Shown: in pieces, positions 19,968 through 28,790 of the stretch | Layout: the number at the start of each line of letters is the position of its first letter | Position numbering within the stretch: position 1 is the first letter of the stretch | Assembly (NCBI GenBank): GCA_020850615.1 | Contig: JADZEI010000018.1 | Coordinates: 1-64,000 of the forward strand | Length of the DNA stretch: 64,000 nt | Direction of reading: 5' to 3' | From: Dehalococcoidia bacterium | Lineage (GTDB): Bacteria > Chloroflexota > Dehalococcoidia > Tepidiformales > Tepidiformaceae | The notes under the pieces: model-generated | Seen by the model: only the letters and a program-made list of their open reading frames with translations | Told to the model about the DNA's origin: nothing | Database searches by the model: none | Program-made: the position numbers and the translations under genes

Positions 19968-22676
19968 TTATGTAACGGTAAACGTCGCCACCATGCCCTC
20001 CGCCTGGTGGCTGATCGTGTCCTCGTGGATCTCCTCGACGAGGTCGCAGACCAGCTCGTACTCGCCGGGCGCGAGCGTGACGGTCAGGCGCTCCTGTTCG
20101 CCCACGCCCAGCTCGCGCGAGCGTGCCACCAGCTCGTAGCTGCCGTCCGGGAGCTTCCGGAGTATGGCGAGGTCGTGGATTGTGCCCGCCTCGTCGTGGC
20201 TGTCGCCGCCGTGCACGTGGTTGCCGGGGTGGACCGCGATGAACGTGACGTCGCCCGCGGAGATCGACTCCCGCGAGGGCGCGACCTCCCAGCTGGTCAG
20301 CTCGACCCGCACTTCGCGGTCGCCAATGCTGGCCTCGTCGCCGCCGAACCAGTCGCGCTCGATCCCGGTGAAGACCACCAGGGGCAGGACGAGCACCGCC
20401 GCCGCGGCGCCCATCGCCAGCAGCGGCGCCCTGTTCGCGCGGAAGAAGCCCCGCCCGCCGGAGGGCCGCGGGTTGCCCGATGCCACGGCGATCCGGCCGC
20501 CCTTCGTGCGCAGGCGGAGGCTGTTGGCCATCACGCTGACCGAGCTGAACGCCATCGCCGCGCCCGCGATGATCGGGTTCAGCAGCCCCGCGGCTGCGAT
20601 CGGGATTGCGATGACGTTGTAGCCGAACGCCCAGGCGAGGTTCTGGCGGATAGCCGCCAGCGTCGACCGGCCGAGCATCACCGCCTCCGCGATGCGCGAG
20701 ACGTCGCCGTGGAGGAGCGTGATGTGCCCCGCCTCGATCGCCACGTCGGCGCCAGTCGCCATGGCGATGCCGATGTCGGCGCGGGCCAGCGCCGGCGCAT
20801 CGTTGATGCCGTCACCCACCATCGCCACGTGGCGCCCCTGCGCCTGGAGCTGCTCGACGAGCGCGAGCTTGTCCTCCGGCCGGGCGCCCGCGCGGAACTC
20901 GGCGATGCCGACCTGCCGCGCGACCGCGCCGGCGGCCCGCTCGTTGTCGCCAGTCATCATGATGACGCGCAACCCGAGGTCCTTGAGCGCCTGGACCGCG
21001 CGCGCCGCGTTCTGCTTGACCGCGTCGGCGATGCCCAGCGCGCCGTTCACCGTCCCGTCGACTGCGACGAGGATGACCGTCTGTCCTGCCGCCTCCAGCC
21101 GGTCGAGCGCCTCCGCGGCCGCAGCGGTGACCACGATGCCCTGCTCTTCGAACAAGCGCCGGTTCCCGGCCACCACGGCGCGGCCATCGACCGATGCGGT
21201 CACGCCGCGGGCGGTGTGCGCGTGGAAGTCCTCGGGCGAGCCCATGGTCATGCCGGCTTCGACCGCGGCGTCGACGATGGCCCGGCTCAGCGGGTGTTCG
21301 CTGCCCGATTCGGCCGTCGCTGCAAGCAGGAGCAGCTCATCGCGCCCGATCGCCCCGAAGGTGACCGTCTCCTGGAGCTGCGGGCGGCCTTCGGTGAGCG
21401 TCCCGGTCTTGTCCAGCACGATCGTGTCGAGGCCGCGCATGCGTTCGAGCACCTCGGCGTCCTTGATCAGGATGCCGCGCTCGGCGCCCATGCCCGTGCC
21501 GACCATGATCGCCGTCGGCGTGGCTAACCCAAGCGCGCAGGGGCACGCCACCACGAGCACCGCCACGGCGTAGACCATCGCGTCGACCCAATCGCCGCCG
21601 AGGAACCCCCAGGCGAGGAAGACCGCCGCCGCGATGACGATGACGACCGGCACAAACACCGCCGCGACCTGGTCGACGAGCTTCTGGATGGGCGCCTTCG
21701 AGCCCTGTGCCTCTTCGACGAGGCGGGCCATGCGCGCGAGGGCGCTGTTGTCGCCCACGGCCGTGGCTTCGACTCGCATCACGCCGTCCTGGTTCACCGT
21801 GCCGCCGATGACGGCATCGCCCGGGCGCCGCTCCACCGGGATCGATTCGCCGGTGACCATCGACTCGTCGACCGTGCCGAGCCCCTCGCGGACGACGCCA
21901 TCGACCGGGACGCGCTGTCCGGGCCGGACGACGACGATGTCTCCCCGGCGGACCTGGTCGAGCGGAAGCTCGAGCTCGTTGCCGTCGCGGAGCACCGCGG
22001 CCGACTTCGCGGACATGCCGAGCAGCTTGCGGATGGCGGAGGACGCCTCGCCCTTCGACCGCTCTTCGAAGTACTTGCCCATGGTGATGAAGACGAGGAC
22101 CGCCGCGCTGACGTCGAAGAACATGTGGCGGTCTTCGTTGGCGAGGACGACCCAGGCGCTGTAGCCGAAGGCGACGGACGTGCCCAGCGCGACCAGGACG
22201 TCCATGTTCGGGTTGAAGTGGCGCAGGCTGGTCCAGCTCCCGCGGTAGAAGCGCCAGCCGAGGCCGAACTGGATCGGCGTGGCCAGGGCGAGCAGGAGAC
22301 GCCCAGTGAGCTGGTGGTCGTCGTTGATCGCCAGGTCCGCGATGTCCATGCCCATCGCGAGGATGATGGTGGGGATCCCCAGGGCAGCGCCGAAGAGGAG
22401 CGTGTAGAGCGTGGCACGGGCGTGGTGGGCCCGCGCCGCCTCGCGGTCCGTGTCGGGCTGGCGTTCGGCGGCCTCGTAGCCCGCCTTCTGGATGGCCGCG
22501 ATGAGCGTCTCGACCGGGACGGTGCCGGCGTGCGTCACCTGCGCCGTCTCGGCGGCGAAGTTCACCGACGCCGTCTCGACGCCTTCGACCTTGTTGAGCG
22601 CTCGCTCGACGCGGCGGACGCAGGACGCGCAGGTCATGCCGTTGATGTCGAGGGTCACGGATTGTTCGGTTGCCAT
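19968..22676 (-). CDS. copA: Copper-exporting P1B-type ATPase with C-terminal cupredoxin-like domain
   Basis: A 902-residue Cu(I) exporter. An N-terminal heavy-metal domain has GMTCASC (C16, C19). The core has the CPC ion site (378-380), DKTGTLT with phosphorylated D422, HP at 461-462, GDGINDAP at 621-628, and the Cu(I)-pump signatures YN (GYNVIAIP) and MAFSSVSV. About 160 residues then follow that ordinary CopA lacks: an extra helix (752-771) and a beta-rich domain (about 787-902) with cupredoxin-like ligands H834, C877, H890 and M895. One added helix would place this tail outside the cell membrane. The C877-H890 spacing is long for a blue copper site. It is the last gene of the csoR-copZ-copA operon. 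Confidence 0.93.
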   Translation of the reverse strand: MATEQSVTLDINGMTCASCVRRVERALNKVEGVETASVNFAAETAQVTHAGTVPVETLIAAIQKAGYEAAERQPDTDREAARAHHARATLYTLLFGAALGIPTIILAMGMDIADLAINDDHQLTGRLLLALATPIQFGLGWRFYRGSWTSLRHFNPNMDVLVALGTSVAFGYSAWVVLANEDRHMFFDVSAAVLVFITMGKYFEERSKGEASSAIRKLLGMSAKSAAVLRDGNELELPLDQVRRGDIVVVRPGQRVPVDGVVREGLGTVDESMVTGESIPVERRPGDAVIGGTVNQDGVMRVEATAVGDNSALARMARLVEEAQGSKAPIQKLVDQVAAVFVPVVIVIAAAVFLAWGFLGGDWVDAMVYAVAVLVVACPCALGLATPTAIMVGTGMGAERGILIKDAEVLERMRGLDTIVLDKTGTLTEGRPQLQETVTFGAIGRDELLLLAATAESGSEHPLSRAIVDAAVEAGMTMGSPEDFHAHTARGVTASVDGRAVVAGNRRLFEEQGIVVTAAAAEALDRLEAAGQTVILVAVDGTVNGALGIADAVKQNAARAVQALKDLGLRVIMMTGDNERAAGAVARQVGIAEFRAGARPEDKLALVEQLQAQGRHVAMVGDGINDAPALARADIGIAMATGADVAIEAGHITLLHGDVSRIAEAVMLGRSTLAAIRQNLAWAFGYNVIAIPIAAAGLLNPIIAGAAMAFSSVSVMANSLRLRTKGGRIAVASGNPRPSGGRGFFRANRAPLLAMGAAAAVLVLPLVVFTGIERDWFGGDEASIGDREVRVELTSWEVAPSRESISAGDVTFIAVHPGNHVHGGDSHDEAGTIHDLAILRKLPDGSYELVARSRELGVGEQERLTVTLAPGEYELVCDLVEEIHEDTISHQAEGMVATFTVT

Positions 22677-22708
22677 GGGGATCTCCGGGGATGTGCTGGG
22701 CGGGGCAG

Positions 22709-22921
22709 CTACTTCAGCGCCGCCTCGTACCCCTCGTCCGCGATTGCGGCGACGATCGCCTTCTCGTCGAGCGATTCGCCCTGGACCGTCGCGGACTTGC
22801 CTTCGAGGCTGACCTTCACGTCGGCGACGCCCGGGAGCTCGCCGACGGCGTTCGTGACCGACTGGACGCAGTGCCCGCAGGTCATGCCGGTGACGTTGAA
22901 TTCGAGGGTCTGGGTGGCCAT
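22709..22921 (-). CDS. copZ: Copper chaperone CopZ (heavy-metal-associated domain)
   Basis: A 70-residue single-domain HMA protein with the GMTCGHC metal site at about residues 12-18. It would carry Cu(I) in the cytoplasm to CopA or CsoR. The start at 22921 is supported by AAGGAG about 8 bases upstream, within the end of csoR. The gene lies 4 bases after csoR and 32 bases before copA, the classic copper-responsive operon order. Confidence 0.93.
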   Translation of the reverse strand: MATQTLEFNVTGMTCGHCVQSVTNAVGELPGVADVKVSLEGKSATVQGESLDEKAIVAAIADEGYEAALK

Positions 22922-22925
22922 GGTG

Positions 22926-23255
22926 TTACTCCTTATGTGCTGTTTGGTGCTGATGTGAGGTGCCGAGCGAATCCAGCCCGGCGGCATCGAGCGGCCCCTG
23001 CACCTTATAGAGGCGAAGGAGCTCGCTGATCGCGCGGTCGGCTTCGCCGCCCTGCATCATCTCGACGACGTGGGTGCGAAGGTGGCCCTCCATGACGAGT
23101 CCGTCGAGGCTGCGCAGGGCCTTCTGGATGCTCAGGGACAGGTCCAGGATGTCGATGCAGTACCGGTCGTCCTCGAGCTGGCGCTCCAGGGCGTCCACCT
23201 GTCCCTTGATGATCTTGAGCCGGCGGAGCGCCTGGCGCTGGGTGTCGGGGGTCAT
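22926..23255 (-). CDS. csoR: CsoR/RcnR-family metal-sensing repressor with Cys-His-His site
   Basis: A 109-residue all-helical DUF156 repressor; metal binding makes this family release DNA. The ligand positions fit CsoR spacing (C33, then H58 and H62), but the third ligand is His where most CsoR proteins have Cys. Y32 before the cysteine also matches CsoR. A His-rich tail (SHQHQTAHKE) follows residue 99. Co-transcription with copZ and copA makes copper the probable signal. A C-H-H site is known to me for Thermus CsoR and, for nickel/cobalt, RcnR. The start at 23255 lies 15 bases from a G-tract operator-like palindrome. An upstream extension is open but unlike the family. Confidence 0.9.
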   Translation of the reverse strand: MTPDTQRQALRRLKIIKGQVDALERQLEDDRYCIDILDLSLSIQKALRSLDGLVMEGHLRTHVVEMMQGGEADRAISELLRLYKVQGPLDAAGLDSLGTSHQHQTAHKE

Positions 23256-23270
23256 TGCAACGCCGCCTGA

Positions 23271-23287
23271 ATAGGGTACCCCCCTAT
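23271..23287. promoter_or_regulatory. Likely CsoR operator
   Basis: The sequence ATAGGGTACCCCCCTAT is an inverted repeat (ATAGGG and CCCTAT, 5-base spacer) containing a run of six C on this strand. Operators of the CsoR/RcnR family typically have a G/C tract flanked by AT-containing half-sites. It is placed 16-32 bases upstream of the csoR start, where a bound repressor would block the promoter. Autoregulation of the copper operon is inferred. Confidence 0.72.
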
Positions 23288-23420
23288 CCTGCTCCCGCCG
23301 GCGGCCAAATGCAAGTGGCCCACGCCACATGCCGCCGCCCGTTTCCGTATCGGTTGCCGGCACGCGGCGAAGCCCGGCTATTGCCGGGCTCCGTTCCGCT
23401 GCCGTGACGAAGGTTTTGGT

Positions 23421-23843
23421 TTACTCGTTGTTGGGGCAGTCCCCGGCGTGGCCCGCACCTGCGCCGGCGCCGCGCCCCATGCCCTGTCCCATGCCGGCTC
23501 CGTGGCCTGCGCCGGTGCCGGTGCCGGTCCCGTCCATCGCTCCGTGGCCGTGGCCGTTGCCGGCCCGGTCGGGCCGCAGTTCGGTGAGGTCGATGCCCTT
23601 CTCGGCGGCGATCTCGTGTGGTGTCTGGCCCCCGGCGATGGCGGCGTCGAGCTCTTCGACGGTCATCCCGAGGATGCCGGCGATCTCGGCGTGGCGCTCG
23701 TCGTGGCGGGCACCGGGCTCTTCGGCGGGCGTTGGGTTGGCGCCCGGGCCTTCCGGCGCCTGGGCGAGGGCGAAGCTGACGGTGCCGAGGGCAAGCAGCC
23801 CCGCGGCGAGGGTTGCGGTGAGGATGGACTTTGGCTTGTTCAT
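23421..23843 (-). CDS. Secreted His/Met/Gly-rich protein, probable metal binder
   Basis: A 140-residue protein with a signal peptide (MNKPKSILTATLAAGLLALGTVSFALA). The middle part (about 50-85) contains GILGMTVEELDAAIAGGQTP, a helix-turn pattern seen in small DUF2680/SHOCT-like envelope proteins. The last 50 residues are almost only Gly, His, Met, Ala and Thr (HGHG, GHGAGMGQGMG), ending in a single cysteine. Such tails bind copper or other soft metals. It lies between the two-component genes and csoR on the same strand, which supports a copper role outside the membrane. Start supported by GGAGG upstream of 23843. Confidence 0.7.
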   Translation of the reverse strand: MNKPKSILTATLAAGLLALGTVSFALAQAPEGPGANPTPAEEPGARHDERHAEIAGILGMTVEELDAAIAGGQTPHEIAAEKGIDLTELRPDRAGNGHGHGAMDGTGTGTGAGHGAGMGQGMGRGAGAGAGHAGDCPNNE

Positions 23844-23943
23844 CTCACGCCTCCTGGCGTTGTGCGTCCGGGCGTCTTGGCCCGGCACCATCAGCATCGC
23901 CCTCGAACCTCAAGCGACGGCCCCTGGGAACCTCAAGGTTCGC

Positions 23944-25068
23944 TCAAGGCGCGGCAGGCAGGCGGACCGTGAACGTCGCACCCCGCCCGGGGCCGTCGCT
24001 CGCCGCGTCGATCGTGCCGCCCATCGCGACGACGAGTGCGTGCGCGATCGTGAGCCCGATGCCCGCCCCGCCCGACCGCCGCGAACGCGAGGGGTCCGTG
24101 CGGTAGAAGCGCTCGAAGACCAGGGGCAGTTCGTCGGCGGCGATCCCGATGCCGGTGTCTTCCACCGCGAAGCAGACGTGGCCGCCGTCCCGCCGCGCGC
24201 GGAGCCGCACGCTACCCGGGGCCTCCGTGTAGTGGAGGGCGTTCGCGGTGAGGTTCGAGAGCACCTGGAGCACGCGGTCGCGGTCGGCCACCACCACGGG
24301 CAGCGCCGCCGGCGCGTCGATGGAGAGCGCGAGGCCCCGTTCCCGGGCGGCCGGCGCGAACCGGGACTCCGTCTCGGCCAGCAGGTCGGCGGGCTCGAGG
24401 CGGGTGGGGTGAAGCTCGAGCTGCCCGGATTCGGCGCGCGAAAGCTCGCGCAGCTCGTCGAGCAGCCGCGTGATCCGGCCGGTTTCCTCGCCCAGCAGCG
24501 CCCAGGTCTCGCTGTTCGGCGCGAAGACGCCGTCGGCCAGGCCTTCGATGTAGCCCCGGAGCACCGCGACCGGCGTGCGCAGCTCGTGGGCGATGTCGCC
24601 GATGAGCGCGACCCGGCGACGCTCGACATCTTCGAGGGCAGCAGCCATGGAGTTGAACCCGGCTGCGACCTGCCGGTACTCATCCGCGCCCGCGACCGGC
24701 AGCCGCTGGCTGTAGTCGCCGGCAGCGATGTGCGTGCTCGCCGCCGCCAGCCGGTTCAGCGGTTGGGAAAGGCTCCGCGCGACCACGATGCTGGCCAGCA
24801 CCGACAGCGGGAGCGCAATCGCGAAGGCGAGGAGGAACCCCTGGTTGATGGTGTCGACAAGCGCCTGGTCCAGGTCGGCGCCGAGCTCGGCCATGCGCGT
24901 GCCGCCCTGCCCGCGCAGGCCCATCCCGGCGGCAATGTGCTGGTCGAAGAAGCTCGGCGCCGTCAGCCGGACCGTGAGGAACAGCGCCAGCAGTCCGACA
25001 CAGGACACCGCGAGATAGCTCAGGAACAGGCGCAGCCAGATGGCACCGGGCAGACGTGGTCCGGTCAT
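23944..25068 (-). CDS. Sensor histidine kinase, HAMP type
   Basis: A 374-residue membrane sensor kinase. Two helices (about 12-32 and 78-98) enclose a short external loop of about 45 residues. Then come a HAMP domain (SLSQPLNRLAAASTHIAAGDYS), the phosphoacceptor motif DIAHELRTP, the N box NLTANALHYTE, and the ATP-lid glycines DTGIGI and GGAGIGLTIA. The ATG at 25068 overlaps the regulator stop by four bases (ATGA), so kinase and regulator are coupled. Its place in the copper island suggests metal or envelope stress sensing of the CusS/BaeS kind; the loop has no obvious metal site. Confidence 0.92.
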   Translation of the reverse strand: MTGPRLPGAIWLRLFLSYLAVSCVGLLALFLTVRLTAPSFFDQHIAAGMGLRGQGGTRMAELGADLDQALVDTINQGFLLAFAIALPLSVLASIVVARSLSQPLNRLAAASTHIAAGDYSQRLPVAGADEYRQVAAGFNSMAAALEDVERRRVALIGDIAHELRTPVAVLRGYIEGLADGVFAPNSETWALLGEETGRITRLLDELRELSRAESGQLELHPTRLEPADLLAETESRFAPAARERGLALSIDAPAALPVVVADRDRVLQVLSNLTANALHYTEAPGSVRLRARRDGGHVCFAVEDTGIGIAADELPLVFERFYRTDPSRSRRSGGAGIGLTIAHALVVAMGGTIDAASDGPGRGATFTVRLPAAP

Positions 25069-25796
25069 GCCGGTGCGCCGGCGCGGTAACCGACGCCGCG
25101 GACGGTCTGGACGTAGCGCGGGGCGCCCGGGTCGTCCGCGAGCTTCCGGCGCAGGTTCGCGACGTGCACCTCGACCACGTGGTCGTCGAAGTACTCGCTC
25201 TCCCAGACGCGCTCGAGGATCTGCTGGCGCGTGAACACCCGGCCGGGCTGTTCCGCCAGCATCGCCAGCAGCGCGAACTCCCGCGGGGTGAGGTCGACCG
25301 GCTCGCCGGCGCGCGTGACCAGGTGCCGGTCGGAGTCGATCAGGATGTCGCCGAGTTGCCGCGCGCTCGCGTTGACGGCGGGTGTGCCCGCACCGGTCCG
25401 CGGACGACGCAACATGGCCCGGATGCGGGCGACGAGCTCGCTCGGGCTGAACGGCTTCACGAGGTAGTCGTCGGCGCCGACGGTGAGCCCCACAATCCGG
25501 TCGACCTCCTCGCCGCGCGCCGTGAGCATCACGACGTAGGCATCGGAAAACGTGCGGATGCGCCGGCAGACCTCGATACCGTCGAGTCCGGGCAGCATCA
25601 CGTCGAGCACGATGACATCGGGTTCCCACGACGCGGCGAGGTCGAGCGCGGCCGGACCGTCGGCGGCGGTGGCGATGTCCCACCCTTCGCGCTCCAGGTA
25701 GCCCCGGACGAGGCGGACGATGTTCGGCTCGTCGTCGACCACGAGGACGCGGGACGGGTGAGTGGGGCCTGTGGCGGTCGGTGTGCCGTTGGCCAT
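25065..25796 (-). CDS. OmpR-family response regulator
   Basis: A 243-residue regulator. Receiver domain: acidic pair VVDDE, phosphoacceptor Asp in VIVLDVMLPGLDG, Thr/Ala in MLTARG, Lys in LVKPFSPSEL. A winged-helix DNA-binding domain follows (LTPREFALLAMLAEQPGRVFTR, HVANLRRKL, TVRGVGYR). It is the first gene of the minus-strand run that reaches copA. It probably controls envelope or copper genes with its coupled kinase. Targets cannot be named from this sequence. Confidence 0.93.
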   Translation of the reverse strand: MANGTPTATGPTHPSRVLVVDDEPNIVRLVRGYLEREGWDIATAADGPAALDLAASWEPDVIVLDVMLPGLDGIEVCRRIRTFSDAYVVMLTARGEEVDRIVGLTVGADDYLVKPFSPSELVARIRAMLRRPRTGAGTPAVNASARQLGDILIDSDRHLVTRAGEPVDLTPREFALLAMLAEQPGRVFTRQQILERVWESEYFDDHVVEVHVANLRRKLADDPGAPRYVQTVRGVGYRAGAPA

Positions 25797-25872
25797 GCCT
25801 CCACGGTACCGGTGGAGGGTATGCGCAACCCCGGCCGGTCGGGCGCCAAATGCGCGACCGATAGGACGGGCG

Positions 25873-27093
25873 CTACCGCGGACCGATGGCGCCGGCAGCG
25901 GCGAGCGCGGAGATCTCGTCCCAGGTGAAGCCGCACTCGTCCAGCACCTGCTCCGTGTGCTCGCCGAACTCCGGCGCGCCGCGGCGAATGCTGCCCGGGC
26001 TCGCCGAGAGCTGGGCCACCGGGCCGACGATGCGGAGCTCCTTCCCGCTGTGGTGCGCGAAGGGCACGACGTAGCCGTTTTCGATGACCTGCACGTCCTC
26101 GGCGACCTGGGCGTAGTCCTGCACCGGCCCGACCGGCAGGCCGCACTCGCCGCTCAGGTAGTTCACCCAGTCCCACTGGTCGCGTTGTTCGAAGACGCGG
26201 TCGAACTCGGCGATGAGCTCGCGGCGGTTCTCGATGCGACCCTTGAAGTCGCAGAAGCTCGGGTGACTGTGGAGGTCCATGCGGTCGAGCGCGCGGCAGA
26301 GCGGCTCCCACCAGCGGTCACCCTGGGCCATGGCGACGGCGACGAAGCCGCCGTCGCGGCAGCGGTAGACGTTCCACATTGCGTCGGCGTCGTCCCGCGA
26401 GCGCGGTGCCGGGATGCGCCCCGTGAACAGCGACGTCGTTATGTTGAACGACTGGAGCATGACCTGACCGCCGAGCAGCGACGCGTCGACCTGCTGGCCT
26501 TCGCCCGTTCGCGCCCGGTGCCAGAGCGCGATGAGGATGCCGTAGGAGAGCGAGACCGCGCCCACCTGGTCGGCCATGCCGCCGAACGCGGACATCGGCG
26601 GCATCCCCGGCGCGCCCTGGGCCGACATCGTCCCGCCGCGCGCCTGCCCGAGGATGTCCATCGCCGCCCACTTCGCGTGCGGGCCCTTCGCGCCATAGCC
26701 GCTGGCCGAGGCGTAGATGATGGCGGGGTTGCGCGCCTTCATCGCCTCGTAGCCGAGCCCGAGCTTCTCCATCACGCCCTGGCGCATGTTCTGGACGAAG
26801 ACGTCGGCGGTCTCCACGAGCCGGAGCAGCGTCTCCCGCCCGTCCGGGTGTTTGAGGTCCAGGACGATGCCGCGCTTGTTGCGGTTGTGGCTTTCGAAGT
26901 AGCCGCTTGGCTCGTCTGGCAGCGCAGCGAACCCCCGGCCGGGGTCGGGCGAATCGGGGCCTTCGACCTTGATCACGTCGGCGCCGAAGTCGGCGAGCAT
27001 CGCCGTCGCGTAAGTGCCCTGCTGCCAGATCGTGCAATCGATCACGCGCAGGCCGGAGAGCGGCAGGCCGTTGTGCGGGGCATCCGGGAACAT
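25873..27093 (-). CDS. Class III CoA-transferase (CaiB/BaiF)
   Basis: A 406-residue CaiB/BaiF family CoA-transferase. The N-terminal signature is GLRVIDCTIWQQGTYATAML and ADFGADVIKVEGP; the catalytic aspartate is present in AAMDILGQARGG. Unlike the pair at 4937-7497 it stands alone, so it is probably a homodimer with its own substrate. The ATG at 27093 is preferred over one 11 codons upstream because GGGAGGA lies 9 bases before it. It is divergent from the methyltransferase gene. The substrate is unknown; members act on carnitine, oxalate, bile acids or 2-methylacyl-CoAs. Confidence 0.88.
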   Translation of the reverse strand: MFPDAPHNGLPLSGLRVIDCTIWQQGTYATAMLADFGADVIKVEGPDSPDPGRGFAALPDEPSGYFESHNRNKRGIVLDLKHPDGRETLLRLVETADVFVQNMRQGVMEKLGLGYEAMKARNPAIIYASASGYGAKGPHAKWAAMDILGQARGGTMSAQGAPGMPPMSAFGGMADQVGAVSLSYGILIALWHRARTGEGQQVDASLLGGQVMLQSFNITTSLFTGRIPAPRSRDDADAMWNVYRCRDGGFVAVAMAQGDRWWEPLCRALDRMDLHSHPSFCDFKGRIENRRELIAEFDRVFEQRDQWDWVNYLSGECGLPVGPVQDYAQVAEDVQVIENGYVVPFAHHSGKELRIVGPVAQLSASPGSIRRGAPEFGEHTEQVLDECGFTWDEISALAAAGAIGPR

Positions 27094-27183
27094 GGAGTGG
27101 GTCCTCCCTCGCTGCTTCGCGGTCATCTTGGGAATGACGCCCCGGGGGTGTCAACGGGTCGCACAGGCCGTATCGTCCGCGCC

Positions 27184-27846
27184 ATGGGAACCACACGAGG
27201 GCATCGCGGGTTCGCCCGCTTCTGGGCATGGATGACGGCGCACGAGGGCGAGCAGCAGCACGCCGCGCGCCGGCGCGTCGTCTCGCAGCTCCGCGGACGC
27301 GTGCTCGAGATCGGCTTCGGCCTCGGCACGAACTGGGAGTACCTTCCCGAAGATGTCGAATACACCGGCATCGAACCCGATCCCTACATGCTCGAACGGG
27401 CCCGGGCGCACGCGGCGACGCTCGGGCGGCCGATGCAGCTCGTCGACGCCCGGGCGGAATCGCTGCCCTTCCCCGACGCGAGCTTCGATGCCGTCTTCAC
27501 GACGCTGACCTTCTGCACGGTCGAGGATGTGCCGGCCGCGCTGGCCGAAGTGCGGAGAGTACTCAGGCCCGGCGGGGAGCTCCACTTCTGGGAGCACGTC
27601 CGGCCGGGCGGGCGCGTCACGGGCACGCTCACGGACGCGATCGCACCGGCCTGGCGGCGCCTCGGCGGCGGCTGCAACCCCAACCGGCGCACGGCGGTCG
27701 CGTTCCAGCGCGGTGGCTTCGAATACACCGAGTTCAAGCGCGTCACCGCGCCGCCGATGCCGATGATCTTCGGCCGCGCGCGGGTTGCGGGGGACACCGC
27801 GGGACGCGCGGATATACTCGACCGGGAAGTGGCGGCGGAAGCCTGA
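27184..27846 (+). CDS. SAM-dependent methyltransferase (class I)
   Basis: A 220-residue methyltransferase of the Methyltransf_11/UbiE-like type. The SAM-binding motif I is VLEIGFGLGTNWEYLP, motif II is the acidic GIEPDPYM, and motif IV is FDAVFTTLTFCTV; a VRRVLRPGGELHFWEH strand follows. The C-terminal half resembles methyltransferases acting on lipids or quinones, so phosphatidylethanolamine or a small lipophilic acceptor is possible. I placed the start at 27184, where the family begins. The open frame extends much further upstream, but only as antisense to the CoA-transferase. Confidence 0.82.
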   Translation: MGTTRGHRGFARFWAWMTAHEGEQQHAARRRVVSQLRGRVLEIGFGLGTNWEYLPEDVEYTGIEPDPYMLERARAHAATLGRPMQLVDARAESLPFPDASFDAVFTTLTFCTVEDVPAALAEVRRVLRPGGELHFWEHVRPGGRVTGTLTDAIAPAWRRLGGGCNPNRRTAVAFQRGGFEYTEFKRVTAPPMPMIFGRARVAGDTAGRADILDREVAAEA

Positions 27847-27862
27847 CCCCGGGGGATATGCG

Positions 27863-28720
27863 TTGCGGATAGGTGCTCACATCTCCAGTGCGGGCGGGCC
27901 GCAGAACATCTGGGCGAAGCAGGCGGAGATTGGCGCCGAGGCGGTGCAGCTCTTCATCTCGGCGCCGCAGCAGTGGCGGCTGCCCGCACTCAAGGACGAA
28001 CAGGTGGCGGCGTTCCGGGAGCGCCACGCCGCTGCGGGCGTGCCCGCGTTCTTTCACGGCGTCTACCTGATGAACTTCGCGAGCCAGGACCCCGCGATCC
28101 TCGAGAAGTCGGTCGCCTCGCTGACGTCCTACCTGGACTGGGCCGCAAAGCTGGGCGTGGTGGGCACGATCTTCCACGTCGGCAGCCACCTCGGCGCCGG
28201 GTTCGACGCGATGGTCCCGCAGATGTGCCGCCTCCTGCGCCAGTGCCTCGACGGCGCACCAAACGACACGCTCCTCATCCTCGAAAACAGCGCAGGGCAG
28301 GGGAACTGCTGCGGCAAGGACTTCACGGAGCTCGCGGCGCTTGTCCGCGGCCTCGACAACGACCCGCGCGTGGCGATTTGCATCGATACCTGCCACGCCT
28401 TCGCCATGGGATACGACATCACGAGCCGCGAAGGCTGCGAGATCGCGATGGAGGAGTTCGACCGCGCAATCGGGCTCGACCGGCTCGCCGCGGTCCATGC
28501 CAACGACAGCAAGATGCCCTTCGGCGGCGTGCGGGACCGGCACGCCAACATCGGCGACGGCCACATCGGCTACGACGGCTTCCGGACGCTCATGGCGCAC
28601 CCGGCGTTCCGCGATGTGCCCTTCCTGCTCGAAGTGCCGGGCATGGACGACAAGGGCCCGGACCGCGAGAACGTCGACCGCCTGAAGCGATTACGCGCTG
28701 AGGTTGGGCTCCGATCGTAG
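27863..28720 (+). CDS. nfo: Endonuclease IV-type AP endonuclease
   Basis: A 285-residue TIM-barrel enzyme of the endonuclease IV family, which cuts DNA 5' of abasic sites using three zinc ions. Family motifs seen: RIGAHISSAGG at the N-terminus, HVGSHLGAG, LILENSAGQG, CIDTCHAFAMGYD, HANDSKMPFGGVRDRHANIGDGHIG and LLEVPG. The start is probably the TTG at 27863, since the family begins at this LRIGAHI strand and a GGGGGA tract precedes it. It follows the methyltransferase stop by 16 bases. Zinc-binding His, Glu and Asp residues appear complete. Confidence 0.93.
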   Translation: MRIGAHISSAGGPQNIWAKQAEIGAEAVQLFISAPQQWRLPALKDEQVAAFRERHAAAGVPAFFHGVYLMNFASQDPAILEKSVASLTSYLDWAAKLGVVGTIFHVGSHLGAGFDAMVPQMCRLLRQCLDGAPNDTLLILENSAGQGNCCGKDFTELAALVRGLDNDPRVAICIDTCHAFAMGYDITSREGCEIAMEEFDRAIGLDRLAAVHANDSKMPFGGVRDRHANIGDGHIGYDGFRTLMAHPAFRDVPFLLEVPGMDDKGPDRENVDRLKRLRAEVGLRS

Positions 28721-28790
28721 CTGCCGGGCACACCCGTTGGCGCGAGCGAGCGCCGTCACGTAGGGTTTCGGGCGCCGGGAGGTGTTCGCA

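Noticed and set aside
19731-21527. A 598-codon plus-strand open frame
   Set aside because: It is antisense to copA. High GC content makes long empty frames common here.
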